This document shows positions 1-8,468 of a DNA stretch of 26,553 nt, piece by piece. Source of the DNA: CAZSSM01 sp964609385 (lineage in GTDB: Bacteria; Planctomycetota; Planctomycetia; Isosphaerales; Isosphaeraceae); the NCBI GenBank assembly GCA_964609385.1, contig CAZSSM010000091.1, forward strand, positions 1-26,553. The letters run 5' to 3'. Below the pieces are notes generated by a model. It had not been told where the DNA came from, did not search any database, and worked only from the letters and a program-made list of their open reading frames with translations. Both the position numbers and the translations under genes were made by a program. Numbering within the stretch: the stretch's first letter is position 1; each line of letters opens with the position of its first letter.

Positions 1-420
1 TGGACGCGCCGAGATGCCTTCCACGCGTTAGCCAAGGGTCTCCTCCGACGTGCCCGCAATCGAGCCGACGCGGCCTCGCCGATCAGCGAACCGATCGCTG
101 AGTACCCGCACAAGCTCAACCAGCGCCCCACCGCCGAACGGACCGACATCGGCCTTAGCGTCACCGGCGGCTACGTCTATCGCGGTACACAGTACCCGGA
201 GTTGCAGGGCGTTTACGTCTACGGCGACTACAACCTGGGCCGGATCTGGGGTGTCCGCGAGCAGGACGGTCAGGCCACCGTCAGCGGAGAACTGATCGAC
301 CTCAAGCGATCCGGTCAGCCTGCCCTGCAGATCGCGGCCTTCGGCGAAGATCGCAGCGGTGAGTTGTTCATCCTCGCCTTCGACGGTCGGATTCACGAAT
401 TGGTCCCGGCCGATCAGTGA
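1..420 (+). CDS. PQQ-dependent sugar dehydrogenase-like protein, C-terminal fragment
   Basis: The frame is open from base 1 and stops at 418-420, so only the last 139 residues are present and the start lies outside the window. The fragment resembles the C-terminal blades of the glucose/sorbosone dehydrogenase beta-propeller family: a PIAEYPH stretch, then SVTGGYVYRG, then LQGVYVYGDYNLGRIW (about residues 36-82), and a final FGEDRSGELFIL / GRIHEL segment. Enzymes of this family oxidise aldoses or similar polyols with PQQ, usually outside the cytoplasm. The cofactor and active-site residues lie in the missing part, so activity cannot be judged. No strong terminator is visible between its stop and the next gene. 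It could equally be the tail of a larger propeller fusion protein. Confidence 0.8.
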   Translation, partial: WTRRDAFHALAKGLLRRARNRADAASPISEPIAEYPHKLNQRPTAERTDIGLSVTGGYVYRGTQYPELQGVYVYGDYNLGRIWGVREQDGQATVSGELIDLKRSGQPALQIAAFGEDRSGELFILAFDGRIHELVPADQ

Positions 421-540
421 GTCGCGGAGATTTGGTATGATCGAGCGATGACTTAACTGTCAGGGGGGTGGTTGGTCGGTCGGCCGATCGCCCCTCGCCA
501 CGAATCTTCCTCGCTCCGGACCCGCGAAGGGATCGCTCCG

Positions 541-2130
541 ATGGCCATCCCGACGACGACTTCCCAGGTCATCGTGCTCCACCCCGACGACTCCTCGGCG
601 GTGGCGACCCAACCTCTCTCCGAAGGCATCACGCTCGAGATTGATCGATCTGAGGGGCCAATTACAACCCGTGCCGTGATCCCGATGGGACACAAGGTCG
701 CGCTCATCGAACACGCCCCCGGCGATCCAGTCACCAAGTATGGCCAGGTTATCGGGTTCGCGACCCAGCCGATCGCGGCGGGCGATTGGATCCACTCGCA
801 CAACCTGCACGCACAACACTTCGCGCGTGACCACGCGATCGCCACCGAGTGTCCCCTGATCCCCGAGGCCGACTCGGTCCGAACGTTCCAGGGCTATCTT
901 CGACCCGATGGACGCGTCGGAACGCGCAATACGATCGCCGTAATCAGCACAGTCAACTGCTCGGCCGGGACCTCGAGGCTGATCGTCGACCAATTCCGCG
1001 ACGGTCGTTGGCGCGATGCCTATCCGAACGTCGACGCGATCTTCGCGATCACCCACAAAGGCGGCTGCGGCCTCCAGTTTGAAGGGCCCGATCATCGGAA
1101 CTTGGAGCGCGTGCTAGCCGGCTTCGCCCGACATCCCAACGTGGCGGCCTATCTGATCGTCGGGCTGGGCTGTGAGGTTGGTTATGCGTCCCACCTGGTC
1201 GAGTCACAGAATCTCGTAACCTTGGAAGGAGTGGCCCCCCGAAACGGTGGGGCCACGAGCGACTCGACAACGCGACGTCCACGCGTGATGACCATCCAGG
1301 AGCAGGGGGGGATCGCGCGGACGGTCGAGGCGGGCGTCGAGGCGGTCCAGGAACTCTTGCCGATCGTCAATGCCTGGGAACGCACCGAGCAACCGGCCTC
1401 CAAACTGGTGATGGCCTTGGAATGCGGCGGTTCGGACGGGAACTCGGGCGTGACGGCCAACCCGGCCCTAGGGGTGGCCGCCGACCTACTGATTGCGCAG
1501 GGCGGCACGGCCGTCCTCGGCGAGACGACCGAGATCTATGGCGCTGAGCATCTCTTGACCCGACGCGCTGTCAACGAGGCGGTTGGCCGCAAGCTCCTCG
1601 ACCGGATCCGCTGGTGGGAGTGGTACACCGGGCTCTTCGAGGCGGAGATCGACAACAACCCCTCGCCGGGCAATAAAGCCGGTGGCCTCACAACGATCTA
1701 CGAGAAATCGTTGGGCGCGTTGGCCAAGGCGGGCTCGACACCGCTGGTCGATGTGATCGACTACGCCGCGCCGGTGAAAGGACCAGGCCTGGTCTTCATG
1801 GACACGCCGGGCTACGACCCGGTCTGCACGACCGGCCTGGTTGCCGGCGGGGCCAACGTGCTCGTCTTCACCACCGGTCGCGGGAGCGTCCTGGGGCTCC
1901 GACCCACTCCGTGTGTCAAGGTGGCCACCAACACCCCGATGTATCAAAGGATGGAGCCGGACATGGATTTCGATGCGGGTCCGATCCTCAACGGGATTTC
2001 CGTTGCCGAGCGAGGTCGCCAGCTCTTCGAGCTGATCCTGGAGGTCGCCAGCGGTCGCCCGACGAAAAGCGAGGCTCAAGGCGTCGGCGAAGACGAATTC
2101 GTCCCTTGGCACATCGGGCCGACCCTGTGA
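541..2130 (+). CDS. uxaA: UxaA-family dehydratase (altronate/galactarate dehydratase)
   Basis: Encodes 529 residues, close to full-length altronate dehydratase (about 495 in E. coli). An N-terminal SAF domain (about residues 10-98, with GHKVAL and GDWIHSHNL) is followed by the large dehydratase domain. Family motifs are visible: HKGGCG (172-177), CGGSDGNSGVTANPALG (295-311), GGTAVLGETTEIYGAEHL (321-338), NPSPGNKAGGL (373-383), FMDTPGYDP (419-427) and TTGRGS (444-449). The family removes water from D-altronate or D-galactarate to give 2-keto-3-deoxy sugar acids in the cytoplasm; the exact substrate cannot be read from sequence. The start is ATG 541, preceded by GAAGGGA about nine bases upstream; an in-frame TTG at 472 would add 23 unconserved residues. 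The stop overlaps the GTG of the next gene, so the two are probably translationally coupled. Confidence 0.88.
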   Translation: MAIPTTTSQVIVLHPDDSSAVATQPLSEGITLEIDRSEGPITTRAVIPMGHKVALIEHAPGDPVTKYGQVIGFATQPIAAGDWIHSHNLHAQHFARDHAIATECPLIPEADSVRTFQGYLRPDGRVGTRNTIAVISTVNCSAGTSRLIVDQFRDGRWRDAYPNVDAIFAITHKGGCGLQFEGPDHRNLERVLAGFARHPNVAAYLIVGLGCEVGYASHLVESQNLVTLEGVAPRNGGATSDSTTRRPRVMTIQEQGGIARTVEAGVEAVQELLPIVNAWERTEQPASKLVMALECGGSDGNSGVTANPALGVAADLLIAQGGTAVLGETTEIYGAEHLLTRRAVNEAVGRKLLDRIRWWEWYTGLFEAEIDNNPSPGNKAGGLTTIYEKSLGALAKAGSTPLVDVIDYAAPVKGPGLVFMDTPGYDPVCTTGLVAGGANVLVFTTGRGSVLGLRPTPCVKVATNTPMYQRMEPDMDFDAGPILNGISVAERGRQLFELILEVASGRPTKSEAQGVGEDEFVPWHIGPTL

Positions 2131-4298
2131 GCGTGAGTCCACAAAGACCCGCATGGGTCCGTTTCCTCCAGCTTGCCCTGGTCCTTGGGCTTTTGCTGGT
2201 CACGTTGATCTGGCTACGTTGGTTTCTGACCGTCCCGCTGCCCAGCGTCAACAGCATTCAGACCTCCGGCCCGCCATTGACCCGGATCCGTCTGCTCTGG
2301 GCGGCGTTGCCGCAGGCGATCGCCGAACTGGATACTCCCCGATTCTTAGTCCAACGTGTGCCGATCGCCTTGTCGGCGCTTTTGATCGCCGTCTCAGCAT
2401 GGGCTTTGGGGCGCCTGACTCTTCGGGCACTCCGGCTAACCGAGCCTTTAGTCGGTCTGGAACGTCTGGTGGCATCGACCGCGATAGGACTCGTTCTGCT
2501 CGAGTTGGCGACCCAACTGATCGGCCGAATCGCGGTGCCGGCCCCATCCTGGGCTCTGGCAATCCTGCTCGCCCCGCCGACCCTCTTGCTGATCCTGAGC
2601 CTCTGGGATCGGTTCCGGCGCCCCTCAGACGCACCAGATGCGATCCCTCAACGATCCGTCAAGGCCGAGCGTCGGCCAGAATGGCGATCGCGGGCTGCCC
2701 TCGGCTTCGTACTGGTCACCGGGCCGATCTGGATGTTCATGGCTTTAGCCGCGATGCTGCCGACCATCGAGTTCGATGCGCTGGAGTATCATCTGCAAGG
2801 GCCGAAGGAGTATGCCCAGGCTGGGCTGATCCAGTTCCTACCGCACAACGTCTACACGAGCATGCCGTTCGGCGTCGAGATGCTGCATCTGCTCGGGATG
2901 GCCCTGATGGATGACTGGTGGCTCGGTGCGCTGGTCGGCAAGGCGGTTATTGGCCTACACGCTCCGCTGGCGACGCTCTTTGTGGCCTTGACGGCGCGTC
3001 GGTTGGGCGGACCGGAAGCCGGTTGGATCGCAGGTTTGGCCTACGCGACGACGCCTTGGGTCTATCGGCTGGGCATCAACGCCTTCGTGGAAGGGCCGCT
3101 CTGCGCTGCCCACGCGGGATTGATCTGGGCGGCCTGGCGGGTCCATGACCTGCCCGAGGATCGCCGTTGGGGCGGTTGGGCGATGCTGGGCGTGCTTGCC
3201 GGTGGGGCGTTCTCGATCAAATACCCCGCGCTGCTCACGGCGGTCGTCCCAGCCGGTCTCTGGGCGCTAGCCGGCTCGCTCCGGGCACGTCGGGTCGGTC
3301 CCCTCTTGATCTTTGCCACCGCCGTGACGCTCGTGGCGGCCCCTTGGCTGATCAAGAACCTGATCGAGACGGGCAATCCGGTCTATCCCTTGGCTTACGA
3401 GGTTTTCGGTAGCCACGCTTGGGACGCGACCCGGGAGGCACGCTGGCAGTCGGCCCATGGTCCTCGGGAGCGGAACGTCGAGACCCTGTTGGCCTCGATG
3501 ATCGACGTGTTGGGGCGATCCGACTGGCAGGGGCCGCTCTATGCTGTGTTGGTCCCGCTGGCCTGGCTTCGCCTGTTAGGCCGCTCCGATTCAAGGTCCG
3601 GGACACTACTCCGGGGGCTGGACCGATGGTCGCGTCGCGGGGTGGTTCTGCTGACGCTCCACATCTCGAGCGTCTTCCTGATCTGGTGGGGCCTGACCCA
3701 TCGAGTCGATCGGTTCTGGCTCCCGTTGTTGCCCGGCGCGGCGATTTTGGCCGGCTTAGGGTTCGAGACGGTCAGGGGGCGAGGCTGGACAGTCGGCCGT
3801 TGGCTGTTGGTGAGCACGACCGTCGTCGTGCACATGACAATCGTGCTGACGCCCCTGGCCGGGCTTAACGAGTGGACCCGCGATTATCGGGCGCTCCGAC
3901 GCGAATTGCCGGCGAACATCAATCCGCCCTTGGCCGCGCTGGGCCAATCGGTCGGCCCTGAGCAACGGGTCCTGATCCTAGGACAAGCCCAGGTTTTTTA
4001 TGTCGAAGTGCCGCACCTGTACAGCACGGTCTTCGATGAAAGTCTGATGGATCGGCCTGGCCCGGATGGTCAACCGCCTACGACCGAACTGCTCCGGCGC
4101 CGACTTCGCGCTCAAGGAGTGACACATCTCTATGTTGACTGGGAGATGATCGCGCGGTATCGAAGTCCGGGAAATTACGGGTTCAGCCCCGCGATCACCC
4201 GCGAACGGCTGGCCGGTTGGGTCTCGGAGGGGTTGCTTCAGCCTCCCCGCGACATGTCACAATCCAGAATGCATCAAATGTATCGAGTCCGCCCATGA
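2127..4298 (+). CDS. GT-C fold membrane glycosyltransferase (GT39/ArnT-like)
   Basis: About 723 residues from GTG 2127, which overlaps the preceding stop as GTGA; GTG 2133 is an alternative. The protein is strongly hydrophobic with roughly ten or more membrane segments, starting at about residues 10-35 (FLQLALVLGLLLVTLIW). The acidic first-loop motif typical of GT-C enzymes is present as EFDALEYH (residues 215-222), followed by a loop rich in aromatic residues and a long TM array. Such enzymes transfer sugars from polyprenyl-phosphate donors to lipid or protein acceptors outside the membrane. The C-terminal region (about 570-723) is soluble and ends with VLILGQAQVFYVE and HLYVDWEMI stretches. 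The stop overlaps the start of the following SDR gene. Donor and acceptor are unknown. The frame stays open upstream to about 1911, but that stretch only shadows the dehydratase gene. Confidence 0.8.
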   Translation: MSVSPQRPAWVRFLQLALVLGLLLVTLIWLRWFLTVPLPSVNSIQTSGPPLTRIRLLWAALPQAIAELDTPRFLVQRVPIALSALLIAVSAWALGRLTLRALRLTEPLVGLERLVASTAIGLVLLELATQLIGRIAVPAPSWALAILLAPPTLLLILSLWDRFRRPSDAPDAIPQRSVKAERRPEWRSRAALGFVLVTGPIWMFMALAAMLPTIEFDALEYHLQGPKEYAQAGLIQFLPHNVYTSMPFGVEMLHLLGMALMDDWWLGALVGKAVIGLHAPLATLFVALTARRLGGPEAGWIAGLAYATTPWVYRLGINAFVEGPLCAAHAGLIWAAWRVHDLPEDRRWGGWAMLGVLAGGAFSIKYPALLTAVVPAGLWALAGSLRARRVGPLLIFATAVTLVAAPWLIKNLIETGNPVYPLAYEVFGSHAWDATREARWQSAHGPRERNVETLLASMIDVLGRSDWQGPLYAVLVPLAWLRLLGRSDSRSGTLLRGLDRWSRRGVVLLTLHISSVFLIWWGLTHRVDRFWLPLLPGAAILAGLGFETVRGRGWTVGRWLLVSTTVVVHMTIVLTPLAGLNEWTRDYRALRRELPANINPPLAALGQSVGPEQRVLILGQAQVFYVEVPHLYSTVFDESLMDRPGPDGQPPTTELLRRRLRAQGVTHLYVDWEMIARYRSPGNYGFSPAITRERLAGWVSEGLLQPPRDMSQSRMHQMYRVRP

Positions 4299-5341
4299 TT
4301 CCGACAGCAGGGACGCACGTGGTCACCGGCGGAGCCGGGTTCATCGGCCATCATCTGGTCGAACGTTTGGTCGCATCGGGTTGCCAGGTCCGTGTCATCG
4401 AACACCCACGTGCCGACTGTGACCATCTGCCCGGATCGGTGGAGGTGGTCCGCGCTGACATCCGCGATCGCCGGGCCTTGAGGCCGGCCCTCGTCGGCGC
4501 TCGATACGTCTACCACCTGGCAGCCAATCCGAACCTCTGGGCGCGTTGTCGGGCCGAGTTTGCCGAGGTGAACTACCATGGAACCGTCCACGTCGTCGAG
4601 GCAGCCTTGGCCGCTGGAGCCGAGCGAATTCTCCATACCAGTACCGAGAGCATCCTAACACGTCGTCAAAGCACCGAGCCGATCGGGGCCGACGTCGAGG
4701 TCCCCTTGAGCGAGGCGTTGGGACCCTACTGCCGGAGCAAACTGCTGGCCGAGCGGTACGCTCTAGCCGGAGCGCGGACCGGCTTGCCGATCTGGGTGGC
4801 CAACCCGACCATGCCGATCGGTCCCGGAGACCGTGGCTTGAGCCCACCGACCCGCCTGATCCGTGACTTCGGCGCCGGGCGACTGCCTGGTTGGATGGAC
4901 GGGACACTCAATGTCATCGACGTCCGTGACGCCGCCGAAGGGTTGGTGCGGACCCTGCATCGCGGCCAACCTGGGCGTCGCTACCTGCTGGGCGGACAGG
5001 ACATCACCATCGGGGGATTGCTCGGAATCCTCGCCGAACTCACGGGTCGACCGATGCCCACGTTGACAATTCCCTACGCCCTGGGCTTGGGATTCGCCTG
5101 GCTGAGCGAACGCTGGGCTGACCTGTGGGGCGGCCAACATCCGATGGCGACCGTCACCGGGGTCCAGTTAACTCGTAGGAGCATGATGTTCCAGGTCGGT
5201 CCCAGCCTCCGCGCGCTCGGGCTGCATCCTCGATCACTCCGCGAATCCCTGACCCAAACCCTGCTCTGGCTTCAAGAAATTGGCCAAATTTCGCGGGGAA
5301 CCCAGGTACCGGTTTGCCACGGAGTCAGCGATCGCCCATAA
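4295..5341 (+). CDS. NAD(P)-dependent extended SDR, HpnA-like sugar epimerase/reductase
   Basis: Encodes 348 residues from ATG 4295, which overlaps the previous stop as ATGA. An in-frame upstream start at 4217 would lie inside the preceding gene and push the Rossmann motif away from the N-terminus. The nucleotide-binding motif GGAGFIGHHL lies at about residues 11-20 and the YxxxK catalytic pair in YCRSKLLAE. The sequence resembles hopanoid-associated epimerase HpnA and dihydroflavonol-4-reductase-like enzymes: HLAANPNLWAR, NYHGT, NPTMPIGPGDRGLSPT-like text, NVIDVRDAAEG and RYLLGGQDIT. HpnA assignment is from remembered family patterns; no other hopanoid gene lies in the window, so a different nucleotide-sugar or lipid substrate is possible. 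The Ser of the classical SDR triad is probably in the STES stretch. It is the last gene of the coupled trio with the dehydratase and the GT-C protein. Confidence 0.8.
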   Translation: MIPTAGTHVVTGGAGFIGHHLVERLVASGCQVRVIEHPRADCDHLPGSVEVVRADIRDRRALRPALVGARYVYHLAANPNLWARCRAEFAEVNYHGTVHVVEAALAAGAERILHTSTESILTRRQSTEPIGADVEVPLSEALGPYCRSKLLAERYALAGARTGLPIWVANPTMPIGPGDRGLSPPTRLIRDFGAGRLPGWMDGTLNVIDVRDAAEGLVRTLHRGQPGRRYLLGGQDITIGGLLGILAELTGRPMPTLTIPYALGLGFAWLSERWADLWGGQHPMATVTGVQLTRRSMMFQVGPSLRALGLHPRSLRESLTQTLLWLQEIGQISRGTQVPVCHGVSDRP

Positions 5342-5549
5342 TTCAAAAATGGTCCCTTGCGTTTCATTCACCTGTGGGATGTCTGGGCGAATCGTGATTC
5401 GACGGCCCGCCGCGTTCGCGGAGACCGCCCTCTCCACCGAACCGGCGTCTCCACGATGTTTTGGTCCCTTTTGGTTCACCAAACCCTCTTCCGAGCTGGA
5501 GGCGGTTCCACCTCGCGAGACGGTTCGCGCGTAGCCTAGGACTCGGCCC

Positions 5550-6182
5550 ATGAAGGTCCGGCTGGTGGCCCTCGATGATGGTCACGACATCGTCTTGGAT
5601 CGCGATTCCAACCGCGACATGATGATTGTCGGACGGCATCCCGACTGTGACGCACGGCTCGATTCATTACGCGTCTCACGACGCCACTGTTGCATGACTG
5701 TGACCGATGACGGAGTCATCGTCCGCGATCTGGGCAGCACCAACGGAATCCGGATCAACGGGCAGCGCGTCGACAAAGGCCATTTGCGGGCCGGTGACGA
5801 ATTGGCCATCGCCCATATCCGCTACCGGTTGGAGGCCGAATCCAGCGCCCAGGGCCAAACGATCCTCGATCGTGGTCAAGCCCAGAGCGTCATGACGGAG
5901 GAGACCTCCGACGAATCCGAGTCGCATCGGCGGATTCGGGGTGTGCCACTTGATCCCGTCTCGCCGCCTCAACCGCTCGATCCCGTCTCGCCGGCCTGGG
6001 AACATCCTCCTGTCTCGGTCGGCTCGAGCGCCGCTTCGGACATCGAGGGAGCCGCTCCGGTGAACCGTGCTGAGCCTGGGCCACCTTTGCCGGATCCGGC
6101 ACCAGCGGGACTGGCCGACCGTTGCCGAATCCAGGTTCAGGTCCAGATGTCTCAGAACCAGGGTGCTGGCGACCGGCTATGA
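5550..6182 (+). CDS. FHA-domain protein (first of a tandem pair)
   Basis: Encodes 210 residues. The N-terminal FHA domain (about residues 3-95) carries the full phosphothreonine-binding signature: GRH (28-30), SRRH (43-46) and LGSTNG (61-66), then NGQRV. FHA domains bind phosphothreonine peptides, so the protein probably acts downstream of Ser/Thr kinases. After residue 95 the sequence is low-complexity and rich in Pro, Ser and Glu, with no recognisable domain; it contains an in-frame 9-residue repeat (LDPVSPPQP, then LDPVSP). No signal peptide or TM segment is seen, so it is likely cytoplasmic. The stop overlaps the start of the second FHA gene. The start ATG 5550 sits 208 bases after the SDR gene; the ribosome-binding site is weak, but the domain begins immediately after it. 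Confidence 0.85.
   Translation: MKVRLVALDDGHDIVLDRDSNRDMMIVGRHPDCDARLDSLRVSRRHCCMTVTDDGVIVRDLGSTNGIRINGQRVDKGHLRAGDELAIAHIRYRLEAESSAQGQTILDRGQAQSVMTEETSDESESHRRIRGVPLDPVSPPQPLDPVSPAWEHPPVSVGSSAASDIEGAAPVNRAEPGPPLPDPAPAGLADRCRIQVQVQMSQNQGAGDRL
5952..5993 (+). repeat. Short in-frame direct repeat in the FHA gene
   Basis: The 15-base word GATCCCGTCTCGCCG occurs at 5952-5966 and again at 5979-5993, 27 bases (nine codons) apart. It encodes the repeated LDPVSP in the disordered tail of the first FHA protein and suggests a small in-frame slippage duplication. Confidence 0.7.
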
Positions 6183-6610
6183 TTGGCAAACTTGTGCCGA
6201 TGACCCACGCCGACCTGGCCTCGGTCATCGAATTGAAGCGTCCGGTCCTCTTGGTTGGCCGTCATCCCGAGTGCGATGTGCGCTTGGATTCGATCAAAGT
6301 CTCGAGACGGCATTGCTGCCTGGCCCTCATTAATCGTCGCCTGATGATCCGCGATCTGGGCAGCCGCAATGGGGTTCGAGTCAATGGGGCGAAGGTCGAA
6401 GAGTCGCCGCTCTTCCCCGGCGATGAAGTGGCCATCGCCGAGATTATCTTTCGTCTGGAAGACGAAGGTGATGAGGTGACTCCGGATCGTCACAAAGCAC
6501 GCTCATGGAACGGTGATCCTGGGACTCATCGGTCCGCTTCGTCACCAGGTAATCTCGCGGACGATGAAACTGCCGCGCTTCATGCGGAGCTGACCCCATT
6601 GGATGACTAA
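6179..6610 (+). CDS. FHA-domain protein (second of a tandem pair)
   Basis: Encodes 143 residues from ATG 6179, which overlaps the preceding stop as ATGA. An upstream in-frame start at 6122 adds 19 residues translated from inside the other gene and is less likely. The FHA core is present: GRH (27-29), SRRH (42-45) and LGSRNG (60-65). The usual STNG becomes SRNG here, while Arg and Ser of the phosphate pocket are kept. It clearly resembles the first FHA protein (shared VGRHP-CD-RLDS--VSRRHCC and RDLGS-NG-R-NG patterns), pointing to tandem duplication. The C-terminal 45 residues are short and acidic with no domain, unlike the longer Pro-rich tail of its partner. The gene is convergent with the permease gene; I saw no strong terminator in the 46-base gap. 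Confidence 0.85.
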   Translation: MIGKLVPMTHADLASVIELKRPVLLVGRHPECDVRLDSIKVSRRHCCLALINRRLMIRDLGSRNGVRVNGAKVEESPLFPGDEVAIAEIIFRLEDEGDEVTPDRHKARSWNGDPGTHRSASSPGNLADDETAALHAELTPLDD

Positions 6611-6656
6611 TCGTCTGTGACGACCTTGGCCTCGATAGCCCACTGACCGTTGCGTT

Positions 6657-8468
6657 TCAGAATCCCCAGATCCTCGGAATCAGGGTGGTCGCGATCATCC
6701 CCATAATCAAGTTGAGCGGGATTCCGATCCGCATGTAATCGGTAAAACGGTATCCGCCCGGTCCATATACCATCAGGTTGGTCTGATACCCGATCGGTGT
6801 GGAAAAGCTCGCCGATGCCGCCATCATGATCGTCACGGCGAACGGCAGTAGGTTCACTCCCAAACTGGCAGCGAGGTTGATCGCGATGGGGAAGGTCAGA
6901 TTAGCTGCTGCATTATTGGTGACCAGTTCGGTGAAGAGCATGGTCGTCAGATAAAGCATGATCAAGCAGATCGCCGGATCCTGGCCGGCCAGACCGATCA
7001 TGCCGCCGGCCAGCATCGAAGCCAGCCCGCTCGCCTGGATGGCGCGGCCGATCCCGAAGGCCGCCGCGATCACCACCAGAATCTGCCAGTCGACGCTTCG
7101 ACGCGCGATCTGGGCGGTGCAGCATCGGGTTAGGATCATCAGACCGGCAGCCAGCATCGCCGACTTGAGCATCGAGAGCACGCCCAGCACCGGCAGCAGA
7201 ACCATTCCCACCAAGATCACCACGGCGATCCCGGCCCGTTCGTGCCTCGGCGGACGCGAGTCCTCGATCTGACTGACCAAGAAGAAGTCACGCGAGTCGC
7301 GGTGCTGTTTCACGAAGTTGGGGCGGGTCTCCAGCAACAGCGTATCGCCAGGTTGAAGCACAATGTCGCCGATCTTCTTCTGGATCCGCTGGCCGCCGCG
7401 AGCCACGGCCAGGACCACCGCGCCATACTGGGTCCGGAACTCACCGGCACGGATGCTCAATCCGACTACCGGATTCTGGTCCGAGACAACCGCCTCGACG
7501 AAGCACCGGGCATCGCGCGGTGCGCTGAGCTTAAAGATCTGGTCCGTCGCTGGGGTCAGCCCGCGCGTCTTGAGCAGGTCGACGACCGCCTCGACGACCC
7601 CGACAAAGATCAGACGATCGCCGTGTTGAATCACCTCGTCGGGGGAGACCGCCGGCAGAACGTGGCCTTCGCGTTCGATCTCGGCCAAGAAGACTCCCGG
7701 CAAGTTCCGAAGCCCTGCCTGATCGACCCGCTTGCCCGCCATCGGGCTATCGCTGGCCACCAGCATCTCGATCGTATATTCGCGGAGATCTTGCCCGTGA
7801 CTCACAACCGGGATCCGATCAGGGAGGAGCATCCGGCTGAACAGCAGCAGGTAGATCGACCCGACTACCGCCGAAGGCCCGCCGATCCAGGCCAGTTCCA
7901 GAATCGCTAGGCCGGGATACCCGGCATCCTGGAGCAGTCCGTTGACCACGAGGTTCGTGCTGGTCCCGATCACCGTACAGGTTCCGCCCAGAATCGAGGC
8001 GTAGCTCAAGGGGATTAGGAGCTTCGAAGCTGAGATGCTCAGTCGACGTGACCAATCGCTCACCGCGGGGATCAGCATGGCCACGACCGGCGTGTTGTTC
8101 ATCGCCGCGCTGGTCACGAGCACTGGGAAGATCAGACGGATCTGGGCACCCACCAGCGACGCTGGTCGGCCCAGGACATGAAAGACGATCCAACCGATCG
8201 CGCCGGTCTCGCGGAGCCCGGCGACGACCACGAAAAGCACCGCCACGGTGACCATCCCCTCGTTGGCCAACCCGGCGAGTGCCTCTGGGGCGTCGATGAT
8301 CCCGAAGAGGATTAGCAAGGTGACGCAGCCGACCAGAATCACGTCGTGTGGGTAACGGGTCAGCACCATTGTGCCGATGGCCAGCGCCACGACTGCCAGG
8401 GTGAACCAGGCATGCCAGGATGGGGCTAGATCCAGGTTCGGACCCAAAAACCACTCGACCAGACCCAT
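6657..8468 (-). CDS. SLC13/DASS-type permease with two RCK_C domains
   Basis: Encodes 603 residues. Two blocks of membrane segments (about 20-215 and 410-600) flank two cytoplasmic RCK_C/TrkA-C domains (about 231-301 and 318-401; each has a GDRLIFVG- or GDTLLLE-type strand). The SLC13 substrate/sodium motifs appear in both halves: MNNTPV (123-128) and STN (170-172) in the first, TNNAA (517-521) and STPIGYQTN (556-564) in the second. The family carries di- and tricarboxylates, sulfate or similar anions, usually with sodium. The RCK_C-containing bacterial subgroup is often annotated as sulfate or undefined anion permease, so the substrate stays open. ATG 8468 is the start, and the first TM begins near residue 20. 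It is a single minus-strand gene, convergent with the FHA pair and divergent from the small LExLExR gene. Confidence 0.88.
   Translation of the reverse strand: MGLVEWFLGPNLDLAPSWHAWFTLAVVALAIGTMVLTRYPHDVILVGCVTLLILFGIIDAPEALAGLANEGMVTVAVLFVVVAGLRETGAIGWIVFHVLGRPASLVGAQIRLIFPVLVTSAAMNNTPVVAMLIPAVSDWSRRLSISASKLLIPLSYASILGGTCTVIGTSTNLVVNGLLQDAGYPGLAILELAWIGGPSAVVGSIYLLLFSRMLLPDRIPVVSHGQDLREYTIEMLVASDSPMAGKRVDQAGLRNLPGVFLAEIEREGHVLPAVSPDEVIQHGDRLIFVGVVEAVVDLLKTRGLTPATDQIFKLSAPRDARCFVEAVVSDQNPVVGLSIRAGEFRTQYGAVVLAVARGGQRIQKKIGDIVLQPGDTLLLETRPNFVKQHRDSRDFFLVSQIEDSRPPRHERAGIAVVILVGMVLLPVLGVLSMLKSAMLAAGLMILTRCCTAQIARRSVDWQILVVIAAAFGIGRAIQASGLASMLAGGMIGLAGQDPAICLIMLYLTTMLFTELVTNNAAANLTFPIAINLAASLGVNLLPFAVTIMMAASASFSTPIGYQTNLMVYGPGGYRFTDYMRIGIPLNLIMGMIATTLIPRIWGF

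Noticed and set aside
1911..2126. An upstream extension of the GT-C gene to 1911
   Set aside because: It lies entirely inside the dehydratase gene in another frame. GTG 2127 gives the normal membrane start and the GTGA overlap.
7242..7910. A 222-codon plus-strand frame within the permease
   Set aside because: It mirrors the permease coding strand; no hydrophobic pattern or motif supports it.
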